Below are positions 9,548-18,647 of a stretch of 64,000 nt of DNA, piece after piece (position 1 is the first letter of the stretch; the number at the start of each line of letters is the position of its first letter). Source of the stretch: GAS188 sp963794475 (lineage in GTDB: Bacteria; Pseudomonadota; Alphaproteobacteria; Rhizobiales; Beijerinckiaceae); the NCBI GenBank assembly GCA_963794475.1, contig CAWCDW010000003.1, forward strand, positions 1,178,001 through 1,242,000. Reading direction: 5' to 3'. Under the pieces are notes generated by a model. It made no database searches. It saw only the letters and a list, made by a program, of their open reading frames with translations, and was not told the DNA's origin. The position numbers and the translations under genes were made by a program.

Positions 9548-10494
9548 GCAGCTCTATCCCGTGTTTCCTTGTGGCTCGCGCCCTTCTCGATGCGCGCCAT
9601 CAGCCAGTCGACTTCAGCCATGGTTTCGGGTGAAAGCTTTGCCCCTGGCTTGCGCATCGTGTCCTGGGCGATGATGCCGCGCTTCTTCAAGACATATTTG
9701 CGCACGCCAAGCCCGATGCCGGGCTGCGTCTCGTAGCGCACCAGCGGCAAATGCCGGTCGAAGAGGTCATGAGCTTCAGCGCGCTTGCCGGCGCGCGAGA
9801 GCTTCACCACGCCGATAAGCATTTCCGGATAGGCATAGCCCGTCATCGCGCCGTCGACGCCGCGCTCCATCTCGTAAGGGAGGAACATGCCGCCATTGCC
9901 GACGAGGATCGAGACGCGGCGAAGCTCGGCCGCCGCCTCCATGCGCCGCAGCGCCGTGATCTTGTCGAGCCCGGGCCAATCCTCATGCTTGAGCATCACG
10001 CAAGACGGATGGGCCGAGATGATGCGCGCGATCACTTTCGGCGCCATCACGACATTCGTGGTCTGCGGATAATCCTGCAGAACCCAAGGCACTTGCGTCC
10101 CGATCGCCTCGACCGCATCGGCGAAATATCCGACGATCTGGTCGTCGGTGCGCAAGCCCGAAACCGGCGCGATCATCACGCCCGAGGCGCCCATGTCCAT
10201 CACGGCCTTGGTGAGATCGCCCATGGCCGCAAAGCCCGGAGACGAGACGCCGACCGTGACGACGATGCGCGACCCCACGCGCCCCAGCACCTCCTTGACG
10301 AAATGGCGCGCCTCGGCGCCGGTGAGCTTCGGCGCCTCGCCCATGATGCCCAAAATGGTGAGGCCGGTCGCTCCCGCCTCTAGATAACGATCGACCATGC
10401 GCGCGGTCGAGGCGAGATCGAGCCCGCCTTTTTCATCGAAGGGCGTCGGCGCGATCACATGAACGCCTTCTGCGTCGTTCGTCAGCTTCGGCAT
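9544..10494 (-). CDS. DapA-like (DHDPS/NAL superfamily) aldolase
   Basis: A 316-residue TIM-barrel lyase of the dihydrodipicolinate synthase family, which joins or splits pyruvate-type keto acids through a Schiff base. Seen: the N-terminal GVHVIAPTPFDEKGGLD, GIMGEAPKL where DapA has its glycine-rich pyruvate loop, DYPQTTN at 141-147 with the conserved Tyr (family usually YNxP), and the Schiff-base Lys in SCVMLKHED (about K169). Start ATG 10494 is preferred because GGAGG lies a few bases upstream and homology begins there; a longer frame exists but adds unrelated residues. Because it is coupled to an SDR rather than to lysine genes, a catabolic aldolase role is more likely than DapA itself. 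Confidence 0.85.
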   Translation of the reverse strand: MPKLTNDAEGVHVIAPTPFDEKGGLDLASTARMVDRYLEAGATGLTILGIMGEAPKLTGAEARHFVKEVLGRVGSRIVVTVGVSSPGFAAMGDLTKAVMDMGASGVMIAPVSGLRTDDQIVGYFADAVEAIGTQVPWVLQDYPQTTNVVMAPKVIARIISAHPSCVMLKHEDWPGLDKITALRRMEAAAELRRVSILVGNGGMFLPYEMERGVDGAMTGYAYPEMLIGVVKLSRAGKRAEAHDLFDRHLPLVRYETQPGIGLGVRKYVLKKRGIIAQDTMRKPGAKLSPETMAEVDWLMARIEKGASHKETRDRAA

Positions 10495-10650
10495 GGGGCC
10501 TCCGGATGAAGGGCCAGGCGGTCGCTCGCCGGCCGCGCGGATAAAAGGCCGGCAGGCCTGTGAGCGCAAGAGAAAAGTGCGCGGAAATTTGCGGCCGTGA
10601 AATTTGCGGCCTATGTGGCTTTCTCCAATCGATCAGCATGGGAGCCTCAC

Positions 10651-11523
10651 TTGTCCCGCACCGTCTATGTCAATGGCGCCTTCCTGGCCGAGGAAGAGGC
10701 CAAGATCTCGATCTTCGATCGCGGCTTCATTTTCGCCGACGGCATCTACGAGGTGAGCGCCGTTCTCGACGGCGGCCTCGTCGACAATGAGGCGCATTTG
10801 GCGAGGCTCGCGCGTTCGCTCGGCGAGATCGACCTGCCCATGCCGATGCCGAAGCAGAAGATCGTCGCCTTGCAGAAGGAGCTCATCGCCCGCAATCATC
10901 TCGTCGAAGGGTCGATCTACCTCCAGGTGACGCGCGGCGCCGCGGATCGCGAATTCGCCTTCCCGCAAGACGCGAAGCCGAGCCTCGTGATGTTCACGCA
11001 GGCGCGCGAGATCGTGAATGACCCCAAGGCCACCTCGGGCATCAAGCTCTTGGGCGTTCCCGACATTCGCTGGGCGCGCCGCGACATCAAGAGCGTGGCG
11101 CTCTTGGCGCAGGTGCTGGCGAAGCAGGCGGCCGCCGCGGCCGGTTGCCAGGAAGCCATCATGCATGAAAATGGCGTGGTGACCGAGGGCGGTTCCTCGA
11201 CAGTGTTCATTGTGACCGAGAATGGGCAGCTCGTGACGCGGCCGAATTCGCACGCGATCCTTCCCGGCATCACGCGCCAATCGGTGATCCGCCTCGCGGG
11301 CGAGAAGGCGCTCACGGTCGAGGAGCGCAGCTTCACGCTCGACGAGGTCTTCGCGGCGCAAGAGTGCTTCATCACCAGCGCGACGAGCTTCGTGAAGCCG
11401 GTGATCGAGGTGGATGGGAAACGCATCGGGGGCGGCCAACCGGGCCCGGTCGCGCGGCGCTTGCGCGACATCTACATCGAGGCGGCGCGCGCCGAGGCTG
11501 CCGCCTCGCGCGCCGCGGCATGA
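10651..11523 (+). CDS. dat: D-amino-acid aminotransferase (PLP fold type IV)
   Basis: A 290-residue aminotransferase that transfers amino groups between D-amino acids and 2-oxo acids, making D-glutamate or D-alanine. Seen: VYVNGAFLAEEEAKISIFDR at the start, RRDIKSVALL with the PLP lysine about K147, and EGGSSTVFIV with the cofactor-binding Glu about E180. These fit D-amino-acid or branched-chain class IV enzymes, with closer resemblance to DAT. The start is TTG 10651, because GGGAG lies 6 bp upstream and the family N-terminus begins exactly there; the in-frame ATG 10597 adds 18 unrelated residues. It is divergent from the DapA-like operon and convergent with fumC, ending 1 bp from it. Confidence 0.87.
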   Translation: MSRTVYVNGAFLAEEEAKISIFDRGFIFADGIYEVSAVLDGGLVDNEAHLARLARSLGEIDLPMPMPKQKIVALQKELIARNHLVEGSIYLQVTRGAADREFAFPQDAKPSLVMFTQAREIVNDPKATSGIKLLGVPDIRWARRDIKSVALLAQVLAKQAAAAAGCQEAIMHENGVVTEGGSSTVFIVTENGQLVTRPNSHAILPGITRQSVIRLAGEKALTVEERSFTLDEVFAAQECFITSATSFVKPVIEVDGKRIGGGQPGPVARRLRDIYIEAARAEAAASRAAA

Positions 11524-12906
11524 TCACACCATGGTCTCGGGCCGCATGAGCCGGTCGTAATCTTCCGCCGTGACGGCGCCCGAGGCGAGCGCCTCCTCGC
11601 GCAAGGTCGTGCCTTTCCGGTGCGCCGCCTTGGCGATGGCGGCGGCCTTGTCGTAGCCGATTACCGGGGTGAGCGCGGTCACGAGCATCAGGGAACGCGA
11701 CAAGAGCTCCTCGATGCGGGGAAGATTGGGCTCGATGCCGGCGACGCAATGATCGGTGAAGCTCACCGAGGCGTCCCCGATGAGACGGATCGATTGCAGG
11801 AAGGCATAGGCCATCACCGGCTTGAAGACGTTGAGCTCGAGATGCCCTTGCGATCCCGCAAACGCGATGGTGGCCTGGTTGCCCATCACCTGCATGACCG
11901 TCATGGTGAGGGCCTCGGCCTGGGTCGGGTTGACCTTCCCCGGCATGATGGAGGAGCCGGGCTCGTTCTCCGGCAAGATCAGCTCGCCCAAGCCCGAGCG
12001 CGGGCCGGAGCCAAGAAGCCGGATATCGTTGGCGATCTTGAAAAGCGAGGCGGCGACGCTCACGAGCGCCCCATGCGCGAAGACGATGGCGTCATGCGAG
12101 GCGAGCGCCGCGAATTTATTCGGCGCCGATGTGAAGGGAAGCTTCGTTTCCGCCGCAAGCCGCGCCGCGAAGCGGATCGCGAATTCGGGATGCGTGTTGA
12201 GCCCCGTGCCGACCGCGGTCGCGCCTTGCGCCACGGGGTAGAGCGCCTCGAGCCCTTGGCGCATATGCGCAATGCCGAGCGTGAGCTGAGCCGCATACCC
12301 TGAAAACTCCTGGCCGAGCGTCACCGGCGTCGCGTCCTGGAGATGGGTTCGGCCGATCTTCACGATCTGGGCGAAGGCCGAGGCTTTCGTCGCGAGCGCA
12401 TCACGAAGATGCGCGAGCGCCGACAAAAGCTTCGCCGAGATCGCGGTTGCGCCGGCGATGTTCATCGCGGTCGGAAAGCTGTCGTTCGAGGATTGGCCGA
12501 GATTGACGTGGTCATTGGGATGGACCGGCGATTTCGCGCCGAGGCCCTTGCCCAAAATCTCGTTGGCGCGGTTCGCGATGACCTCGTTGACATTCATATT
12601 GGTCTGCGTGCCCGAGCCCGTCTGCCAGATGACGAGCGGGAACTCCGCGTGCATGCGACCGGCGATCACCTCTTCGGCGGCCGTGACGATCGCCTTCGCC
12701 AGGAGAGGGTCGAGGAGGCCGAGCTCCTCATTGACCAGCGCCGCGATCTTCTTGATGAGCGCGAGCGCAGAGATGATCTCGCGCGGCATCGTCTCCGTGC
12801 CGATGCGGAAATTCTCCAAGGAGCGTTGCGTTTGCGCGCCCCAATAATGCTCGGCAGGCACGGCGATCTCGCCGAACGAATCCTTCTCGATGCGCTCTCT
12901 CGCCAC
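11524..12906 (-). CDS. fumC: Class II fumarate hydratase
   Basis: A 460-residue tetrameric fumarase of the aspartase/fumarase superfamily that interconverts fumarate and malate in the TCA cycle without an iron-sulfur cluster. Seen: DSFGEIAVPAEHYWGAQTQR at the N-terminus, GSGTQTNMNVNEV, the second-site THLQDATPVTLGQEF, and the signature GSSIMPGKVNPTQAE containing the catalytic Ser loop. The start is GTG 12906, preceded by a strong GGAGGGAGAGG; upstream in-frame codons lack family similarity. It is intact and monocistronic. Confidence 0.95.
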   Translation of the reverse strand: MARERIEKDSFGEIAVPAEHYWGAQTQRSLENFRIGTETMPREIISALALIKKIAALVNEELGLLDPLLAKAIVTAAEEVIAGRMHAEFPLVIWQTGSGTQTNMNVNEVIANRANEILGKGLGAKSPVHPNDHVNLGQSSNDSFPTAMNIAGATAISAKLLSALAHLRDALATKASAFAQIVKIGRTHLQDATPVTLGQEFSGYAAQLTLGIAHMRQGLEALYPVAQGATAVGTGLNTHPEFAIRFAARLAAETKLPFTSAPNKFAALASHDAIVFAHGALVSVAASLFKIANDIRLLGSGPRSGLGELILPENEPGSSIMPGKVNPTQAEALTMTVMQVMGNQATIAFAGSQGHLELNVFKPVMAYAFLQSIRLIGDASVSFTDHCVAGIEPNLPRIEELLSRSLMLVTALTPVIGYDKAAAIAKAAHRKGTTLREEALASGAVTAEDYDRLMRPETMV

Positions 12907-13111
12907 GATCCTCTCCCTCCGCGGTGTCGGACCTAAACGAGCTTGCGCCCCAATCTCGGCCAAAATGGCACGCCAAAGCCCACCCTTACCGGATCATCCC
13001 CCGCAAAAGCGTCGGGCCGACCCGGATTGAGGGATTTCCATTTTCCCCGGGTCGCTGCGTTCCGCGAGAATGATCGGCGTGACGCTGCCTCATCAGAGGC
13101 CATCGAGGCAA

Positions 13112-13498
13112 TCACGCGGCCGCGACGGCCTCGACCTCGATGAGGAAATCCTCGGAGACGAGCTTCGACACCTCGACCAAGGTGCTCGCCGGGCGCGGGC
13201 CATCGCCCACGAAACGGTCGCGGGCGCGGCGGTAAGCCGCGAGATCCTTCACGTCGCGCATGAACACCGTGAATTTCACGACGTTGCGCGCCGTGCAGCC
13301 GACCGAGGCGAGCGCCAGCCCGAGATTGCGGAAGACCTGATCGGCTTGCGCCTCGAGATTCCCCTTGCCAACGAGCTTTCCTTGCGCATCGAGCGCGATC
13401 TGGCCGGAGATATAGACGAGGCGCCCGCCGCGCACTTCCGCGACATGGGAATAGCCGGGCGGCGAAGAAAGCTCGGGGGGATTGACGAAATTGATCAT
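13112..13498 (-). CDS. RidA family protein (YjgF/YER057c/UK114)
   Basis: A 128-residue RidA-superfamily protein. Members with the conserved Arg hydrolyse reactive enamine/imine intermediates from PLP enzymes to keto acids and ammonia. Seen: GGRLVYISGQIALDAQGKLV, then NVVKFTVFMRDV, and RPASTLVEVSKLV, which contains the Arg expected to bind the substrate carboxylate. It is a single-domain trimer-forming type by length. It lies between fumC and fdxA on the same strand, with spacings of about 200 and 76 bp, so co-transcription with fdxA is possible but not shown. Confidence 0.9.
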   Translation of the reverse strand: MINFVNPPELSSPPGYSHVAEVRGGRLVYISGQIALDAQGKLVGKGNLEAQADQVFRNLGLALASVGCTARNVVKFTVFMRDVKDLAAYRRARDRFVGDGPRPASTLVEVSKLVSEDFLIEVEAVAAA

Positions 13499-13556
13499 GC
13501 TGGGCGGACCTTCGCTTGGGGACGACAGCCGGGAACGACTGCGCGCCGGCCCGCGC

Positions 13557-13591
13557 TAATCGCCCTCACCGGCGTTAATCGCCCTCACCGG
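13557..13591. repeat. 19-bp-period direct duplication at the fdxA 3' end
   Basis: TAATCGCCCTCACCGG occurs at 13557-13572 and again at 13576-13591. The right copy contains the fdxA stop codon and last codons (GEGD-stop on the minus strand). The left copy repeats them just downstream. It looks like a small slippage duplication of the gene end. Confidence 0.8.
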
Positions 13592-13913
13592 GATTGGGCG
13601 AGAAATACTGCTCGAGCTTGTTTGGCTTGCCATCGAATTCCTTGCCGTCGGGCGGGCCTTCCCGCTTGATGGTGATGTTCGGCCAGGTCTTCGCGTAATC
13701 GGCGTTGAGCTTGATCCAGGATTCGAGGCCGGGCTCCGTGTCGGGCTTGATGGCGTCCGCCGGGCATTCGGGCTCGCATACGCCGCAATCGATGCATTCG
13801 TCGGGGTGGATGACGAGCATGTTCTCGCCTTCGTAGAAGCAATCGACAGGGCACACCTCGACGCAATCCATATATTTGCAGCGGATGCAATTGTCGGTGA
13901 CAACGTAGGTCAT
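13575..13913 (-). CDS. fdxA: Seven-iron ferredoxin FdxA ([3Fe-4S][4Fe-4S])
   Basis: A 112-residue ferredoxin of the Azotobacter FdI type, a cytoplasmic low-potential electron carrier. Cysteines at 9, 12, 17, 21, 25, 40, 43, 46 and 50 reproduce the FdI pattern offset by one. That pattern has three Cys for the [3Fe-4S] cluster, four for the [4Fe-4S] cluster and two non-ligands. After the clusters comes the conserved DTEPGLESWIKLNADYAKTW segment and a tail ending NPGEGD. It is intact, with its start at ATG 13913. The redox partner cannot be read from the neighbourhood. Confidence 0.93.
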   Translation of the reverse strand: MTYVVTDNCIRCKYMDCVEVCPVDCFYEGENMLVIHPDECIDCGVCEPECPADAIKPDTEPGLESWIKLNADYAKTWPNITIKREGPPDGKEFDGKPNKLEQYFSPNPGEGD

Positions 13914-14059
13914 TGGGGGTCTCGCTCGCTGCCCGCCGAGCCGGAAAGGTTAAGCGGTATCTCTCATATAGTGCCTACAAAACCCGGTGAAACCGCGCAA
14001 GCGCTTAGATTTTGGCGGCCGAAACGGCGATTTTCGCTTGCCGTCAATCCCGCAGCCTC

Positions 14060-14165
14060 ACGCCGCACATTCCCGCGGAAGCGGAACCCAAACTCGTGAT
14101 GGGGAGCCAAGAAGACCTGGATGCCCGCCTGCGCGGGCACGAGCGAGAGGGTTGTCTCGCCCTCC
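14060..14165. repeat. Dispersed palindromic intergenic repeat upstream of the sugar dehydratase gene
   Basis: The stretch contains GATGCCCGCCTGCGCGGGCA (GCCCGC/GCGGGC hairpin) and a second CCGCGG-centred inverted repeat. On the minus strand it would read LVPAQAGIQVFLAPHHEFGF. That pseudo-peptide is a common signature of REP-like dispersed elements in proteobacterial genomes, not of a gene. It lies directly upstream of the true start at 14216, which is why upstream in-frame codons there are not counted as protein. Confidence 0.6.
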
Positions 14166-14215
14166 GGCAAGGTGTAGGCGCAGCGATCGGGGACGGCCGG
14201 CAAGCTCAAGACGAA

Positions 14216-16159
14216 ATGATCTCGGAAAAAAAGCTGAACGAAGCGAAGAAGATGGCGATCGTCGTCCACGATCTCGTGATGACGGCCCTCGCCGTTTTCG
14301 TGGCGCTCGAGCTGCGTTTCGACGAGGCGCGCCTCGCCGGCTTCCTGCAGCATCTGCCGCTCATCCTTTCGGTCGCACTGCCTTGCGCCGCGCTCATCTA
14401 CTGGGCGTCCAACCTCTATCAGTCGAAATGGCGCTTCGCCTCGATTCCCGACCTCGTCAACATCGTTCGGGCAGCGAGTTTCCTGGCGCTCGGCTTTCTC
14501 GTCGCCGACTACGTCCTTCTGTCGCCGCAAGTGCTCGGCCAATTCTATTTTGGCAAGGCCTTCGTCGTCGTCTATTGGGGCTTGCAGATCTTCTTCCTCG
14601 GCGGCCCTCGTTTCATTTACCGCTGGTGGAAGGATCGCTGGCAGAAAACCGTTGCCCACCGGTCAGCGCCCGCCGAGACCGCGCTCATCCTCGGTCGCGC
14701 GCAAGAGACCGATCCGGTGCTGCGCGCCATCCAGGCGGGGCAAGTGGGGCTTCGTCCGCTCGGCCTCATCTCGCCGCGTGAAAGCGATCTCGGGCACAGC
14801 ATCCGCGGCGTGCAGATCATCGGCAGCTATGCGGATCTCGAGGCGGTCATCGAACGCCTCGCGGCCGACGGGCGGACGCCGAGGCGGATGGTGCTGTGCC
14901 CGAGCGCGCTCGACGCTCTCGCCCATCCGGAAACCATCTACGCGCTCGCGCGCCGCCATGGAATCGCGGTCAGCCAGACTCAGCCGCTCGTCGGGACGGA
15001 GGGCGCCGACGCCACGCCGAGGCTCGCTCCGGTCGCCATGGAGGACCTTTTGCTGCGCCCCGCGGTCACGATCGATCGCGCGCGCCTCGAACGCCTGGCG
15101 CAAGGGCGCAAATTCGCCATCACGGGGGGCGGCGGTTCGATCGGCAGCGAAATCGCGCGCCGGCTCGTGCTTTTCGGGGCGGCCGAAGTGATGATCATCG
15201 AGAATTCCGAGCCGGCGCTGCACGCCATCATCGAAGCCTTGTCGCTCGGCGCGCCGAAGACGCGCATCTCGGGAAGGCTCTGCGATGTGCGCGACCGCGA
15301 GCGCGTCTTCGCCGTGATGGCGGAAGCCGCACCCGACATGGTGATCCACGCGGCAGCGCTGAAGCACGTCAATCTGCTCGAACGCGATTGGGTCGAGGGC
15401 GTGAAGACGAATATCACGGGCTCGATCAACGTCGCGGACGCGGCGCTTGCCTGCAATGCGCGCGCCATGGTGATGGTGTCCACCGACAAGGCCGTGCGGC
15501 CGGTCTCGATACTCGGCGCGACGAAGCGGCTCGCCGAGATGTATGTGCAAGCGCTCGAGGCCGAGCTCCAGACGCTGGACGCTCGCCCCGAGCGCAGCCG
15601 CCTCCTCGCGGTGCGCTTCGGCAATGTGCTCGGCTCGGCCGGCTCCGTGGTGCCGAAATTCCGCGAGCAGATCGAGCGCGGCGGGCCGGTCACGGTGACC
15701 CATCCGGACATGGTCCGTTATTTCATGACCATTCCCGAAGCGTCCGATCTCGTGCTCACCGCCTCCTCGCATGCGGTCGATGACGAACGACACGGCACCT
15801 CAGTTTATGTGCTGAACATGGGCCAGCCGATCCGCATCATGGAGCTTGCCGAGCGCATGATTCGCTTGGCCGGCCACGAGCCCGGCGAGGACATCAGGAT
15901 CGAGGTCACCGGGCTTCGTCCCGGCGAGCGCTTGCGCGAGATCGTGCTCGGCGAGGACGAGACCACGGTCGATATCGGCATTCCCGGCGTGCTCTCGGCG
16001 CGCCCGGCCTTCCGCACCGTGGACCAGGTGAGGGGCTGGATGGCCGCGCTTGCCGAGGCGGCCGATCGGGAGGATTGGCCGGCGGCCGCGAACGTGCTCG
16101 CGAGCGCGCTGCCGGATTATCCGGCGGGCGCCGTGGCCAAGGCGCCGTTGCGCGCTTGA
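14216..16159 (+). CDS. CapD/WbpM-like membrane nucleotide-sugar 4,6-dehydratase/epimerase
   Basis: A 647-residue protein of the polysaccharide biosynthesis CapD family. About four membrane segments fill residues 1-150, then a Rossmann-like domain, then the extended SDR domain with AITGGGGSIGSEIARRLVLF and KHVNLLERDWVEGVKTNITG. These enzymes dehydrate UDP-GlcNAc-type sugars for surface glycans. At the active site the family usually has an STDKA segment followed by MGATKR, where Met replaces the SDR Tyr. Here STDKAVRPVSILGATKRLAE has Leu instead. Start ATG 14216 was chosen because membrane helices begin right after it and a dispersed repeat lies upstream. The stop is 8 bp before trmL, suggesting co-transcription with trmL and the glycosyltransferase gene. 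Confidence 0.88.
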   Translation: MISEKKLNEAKKMAIVVHDLVMTALAVFVALELRFDEARLAGFLQHLPLILSVALPCAALIYWASNLYQSKWRFASIPDLVNIVRAASFLALGFLVADYVLLSPQVLGQFYFGKAFVVVYWGLQIFFLGGPRFIYRWWKDRWQKTVAHRSAPAETALILGRAQETDPVLRAIQAGQVGLRPLGLISPRESDLGHSIRGVQIIGSYADLEAVIERLAADGRTPRRMVLCPSALDALAHPETIYALARRHGIAVSQTQPLVGTEGADATPRLAPVAMEDLLLRPAVTIDRARLERLAQGRKFAITGGGGSIGSEIARRLVLFGAAEVMIIENSEPALHAIIEALSLGAPKTRISGRLCDVRDRERVFAVMAEAAPDMVIHAAALKHVNLLERDWVEGVKTNITGSINVADAALACNARAMVMVSTDKAVRPVSILGATKRLAEMYVQALEAELQTLDARPERSRLLAVRFGNVLGSAGSVVPKFREQIERGGPVTVTHPDMVRYFMTIPEASDLVLTASSHAVDDERHGTSVYVLNMGQPIRIMELAERMIRLAGHEPGEDIRIEVTGLRPGERLREIVLGEDETTVDIGIPGVLSARPAFRTVDQVRGWMAALAEAADREDWPAAANVLASALPDYPAGAVAKAPLRA

Positions 16160-16167
16160 CCGAACCG

Positions 16168-16647
16168 ATGCGGCTTGCGCTCCTGGAGCCGGATATTCCG
16201 CAGAATACGGGCGCGATCGCGCGGCTCGCGGCTTGTCTCGGCCTTGCGCTCGACATCATCGAGCCGGCGGGCTTTCCAGTCTCCGACCGCGCCTTCCGCC
16301 GCGCCGGCATGGATTATCTCGACCGGGTCGAGATCACGCGCCATACGAGCTTTGTGGCCTTCGACGCCTGGCGGCGCGCCAACGCGCATCGTCTCGTGCT
16401 CGCGACCACGAAGGCCAAGCTCGCCTATACGGACTTCGCCTTCGCGGCGCACGACATCATCCTGTTCGGCAGGGAATCGGCCGGCGCTCCGCCCCCTGTG
16501 CATGCGAGCGCCGAAGCGCGCATCCGCGTGCCGATGCGCGAGGGCCTGCGCTCGCTCAACGTAGCGCTCGCCGCCGCGATGATCGCGGGCGAAGCCTTGC
16601 GCCAAATGGCGCTTCTCGCGCCGCCGGCGCGGAGCGCCTGCGCATGA
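16168..16647 (+). CDS. trmL: tRNA (cytidine(34)-2'-O)-methyltransferase TrmL
   Basis: A 159-residue SPOUT methyltransferase, the length of TrmL (YibK). TrmL 2'-O-methylates wobble position 34 of leucine tRNAs using SAM. Seen: the N-terminal LLEPDIPQNTGAIARLAACL, FGRESAGAPPPV, and the knot segment VPMREGLRSLNVALAAAMIA. The start is ATG 16168, where family similarity begins; codons upstream in the frame overlap the dehydratase gene. The stop overlaps the next start (ATG 16644), so the three genes from 14216 are probably one operon even though the functions differ. Confidence 0.92.
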   Translation: MRLALLEPDIPQNTGAIARLAACLGLALDIIEPAGFPVSDRAFRRAGMDYLDRVEITRHTSFVAFDAWRRANAHRLVLATTKAKLAYTDFAFAAHDIILFGRESAGAPPPVHASAEARIRVPMREGLRSLNVALAAAMIAGEALRQMALLAPPARSACA

Positions 16648-18589
16648 AGCCTCGCGTTCTCATCGTCGTCACGCATCTTCTCGGCGTCGGCCATCTCGCG
16701 CGTGCCGCCCTGATCGCGCGCGCGCTCGACGAGGCGGGCGCGAGCGTGCGCCTCGTCTCGGGCGGCAAGCCGAGCCCAATGGTCGATCTTTCCGGCATCG
16801 ATGTCGTGCAGCTTGCGCCCGTTCACTGTCGGGACGCCGATTTCAAGACCCTGCGCGGCGAGGACGGCGGCATCGCGGACGAGGCTTACCTCGCAAGCCG
16901 TCGCGATGCGATGCTCGACGCCTACGCAAAATTCAAGCCCGACGTTCTCGTGACCGAGCTTTTTCCCTTCGGCCGGCGGCAGCTCGCCATGGAGTTCCTG
17001 GCGCTGCTCGAGGCGGCGCGCGCCACGAGCCCGCGTCCGGCGATCTTGTGCTCGATCCGCGACATTCTCCAGCCGCCCTCGAAACCATCGCGCGCCGCGC
17101 AGACGCTCGAGCGCCTCGGCCGTTTTTACGACGGCGTGCTCGTCCATGCCGATGAAAGCGTCATCGCGCTCGACGCCTCCTGGCCGGTCGACAAGGCGCT
17201 CGCGCGCCGCCTCGAATATACGGGCTTCGTCGCCGACCGCGCCCGCGCCCGCGCCTTGCGGCTCGATACCGGGAACGGCGGCGAGATCGTCGTGTCGGGA
17301 GGCGGCTCGGCCGCAGCGCTGCGCCTCTTCGCGGCCGCGCTCGAGGCCGCGAAGGGCGATCGGCGGCGCTGGCACATCCTGATCGGCCACGGGGTCGAGG
17401 AGCAAAATATTCCGCGAGCTCGTCGGCCACGGCGCCTGCGAATGCGAGCGTCGAGCGTGCGCGGCGCGATTTTCCTTCGCTCCTCAATGTGGCCGATGTT
17501 TCGGTGAGCCAGGCCGGATACAACACCGTCATCGACATCCTCGCGACCGGCGCGCGCGCCGTGCTCGTGCCCTTCGAGGAAGGCGGCGAGAAAGAGCAGC
17601 GCATGCGCGCCGAGCATCTCGCGGCGCAAGGCCGCGCCATCGTGGTGAGCCAGGCCAAGCTCGCGCCCGCGACATTGCTCGAGGCCGTGGAAAAGGTGAT
17701 GTCCCTGCCCCAGCCGGGCTCGGCCGCGACCATCATGCTCGACGGGGCGGGCGTGGCGGCGAAAAAGATCGCGAGCGCCGCCGCGCGCGCCTTTTCAGTC
17801 ACCGCCGCCTGGGACACGCTGCACGCGGCGCTCGAGGAGATAGCGACGAACGGGGAAACCCTCGCGGTTTGGTGGCGCGACGACGATGTGGTCGCGCCCT
17901 CACCGGCGCTCGACCGGCTTTTGATTCTCAGCGAACGCTTCGACGCGCCCGTGGCGCTCGCCGCCATTCCGCTTCTTGCGACCGAGGCTCTTGCCGAGCG
18001 CCTCGCCGACGCCCCGCGGGTCGATATCATCGTGCACGGCCTTGCGCATCGCAATCATTCCCCGCAGGGGCAATCCTCGTCCGAGCTCGGCGTCGGCCAG
18101 CCGCTTCTCGACCGCATGGCGGCGCTTTACGGCGCACATGCGCGCCTGCGGCGCCTTTTCGGCACGAAGGTCATGCCCATGCTCGCCCCGCCTTGGAACC
18201 GCATCGGCGAGGATCTCGTCCGGCGCCTCAATGAAGTCGGGTTTGCGGCGCTCTCGACCTTCAAGCGGCGCCGCGCCCGCGAGGCGGCTCCGGGCGTGCT
18301 GCAGGTGAACACTCACGTGGACCCGGTGTTCTGGCGCGGCCATGGCGGGTTGCGCGATGAGGCCGCCATGCTCGTCGATCTCGCAGCGCTCGCGCTCGAG
18401 ACTATCGGGCGCGAACCTAAAGACCGCGAGCCGATCGGGCTTCTCACGCACCACCTCGAGCATGACCCTTGGGTCTGGCGTTTCGTCGAGGAATTGCTCG
18501 GCTTCCTCGCCGCGCACCGCGCCGTGCGCTTCACGAGGCCGGCGGAGTTCGTGGCGCGGCAGGAGGTGGGTTTAGCGAATAGCGAGTAG
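16644..18589 (+). pseudogene. Glycosyltransferase fused to polysaccharide-deacetylase-like domain, frameshifted
   Basis: ATG 16644 opens a glycosyltransferase with a GT28/MurG-like fold: VLIVVTHLLGVGHLARAALI at the start, and a VSGGGSAAALRLF donor region. After GHGVEEQ (about 17403) the frame is lost and stops at 17507. The downstream frame resumes as ANASVERARRDFPSLL then ADVSVSQAGYNTVID, the sugar-nucleotide site of the same family. It continues into a deacetylase-like domain with WWRDDDV, IIVHGLAHRNHSP and MLAPPWNRIG, ending at TAG 18589. A short middle piece (FRELVGHGA) reads in the third frame, so two +1 indels are likely: at the AAAA run 17404-17407 and near 17431-17440. If repaired it would be about 648 residues. 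The last residues (LANSE) come from a heptamer repeat. Confidence 0.75.
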
Positions 18590-18647
18590 CGAGTAGCAGT
18601 GAAGGAGCCTTAGCCCTGTATTTCCACCCACTCGCTACTCCCTCACG
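18573..18647. repeat. Heptamer repeat pair, locus 1, between convergent genes
   Basis: The left arm has units AGCGAAT, AGCGAGT, AGCGAGT (18574-18599). The right arm, CACTCGCTACTCCCTCAC, is the inverted counterpart. The stop TAG of the glycosyltransferase-deacetylase gene (18587-18589) and the stop TAG of ade (18635-18637) both lie inside the arms. The arms could form a bidirectional hairpin terminator. Confidence 0.75.

Noticed and set aside
14012..14215. An N-terminal extension of the sugar dehydratase by 68 residues
   Set aside because: The extra codons are a palindromic dispersed repeat. Membrane helices and family similarity start at 14216.
18573..18647. CRISPR-like or microsatellite array
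   Set aside because: Units are 7 bp, degenerate and without spacers. No cas genes are present, so they are treated as heptamer repeats.
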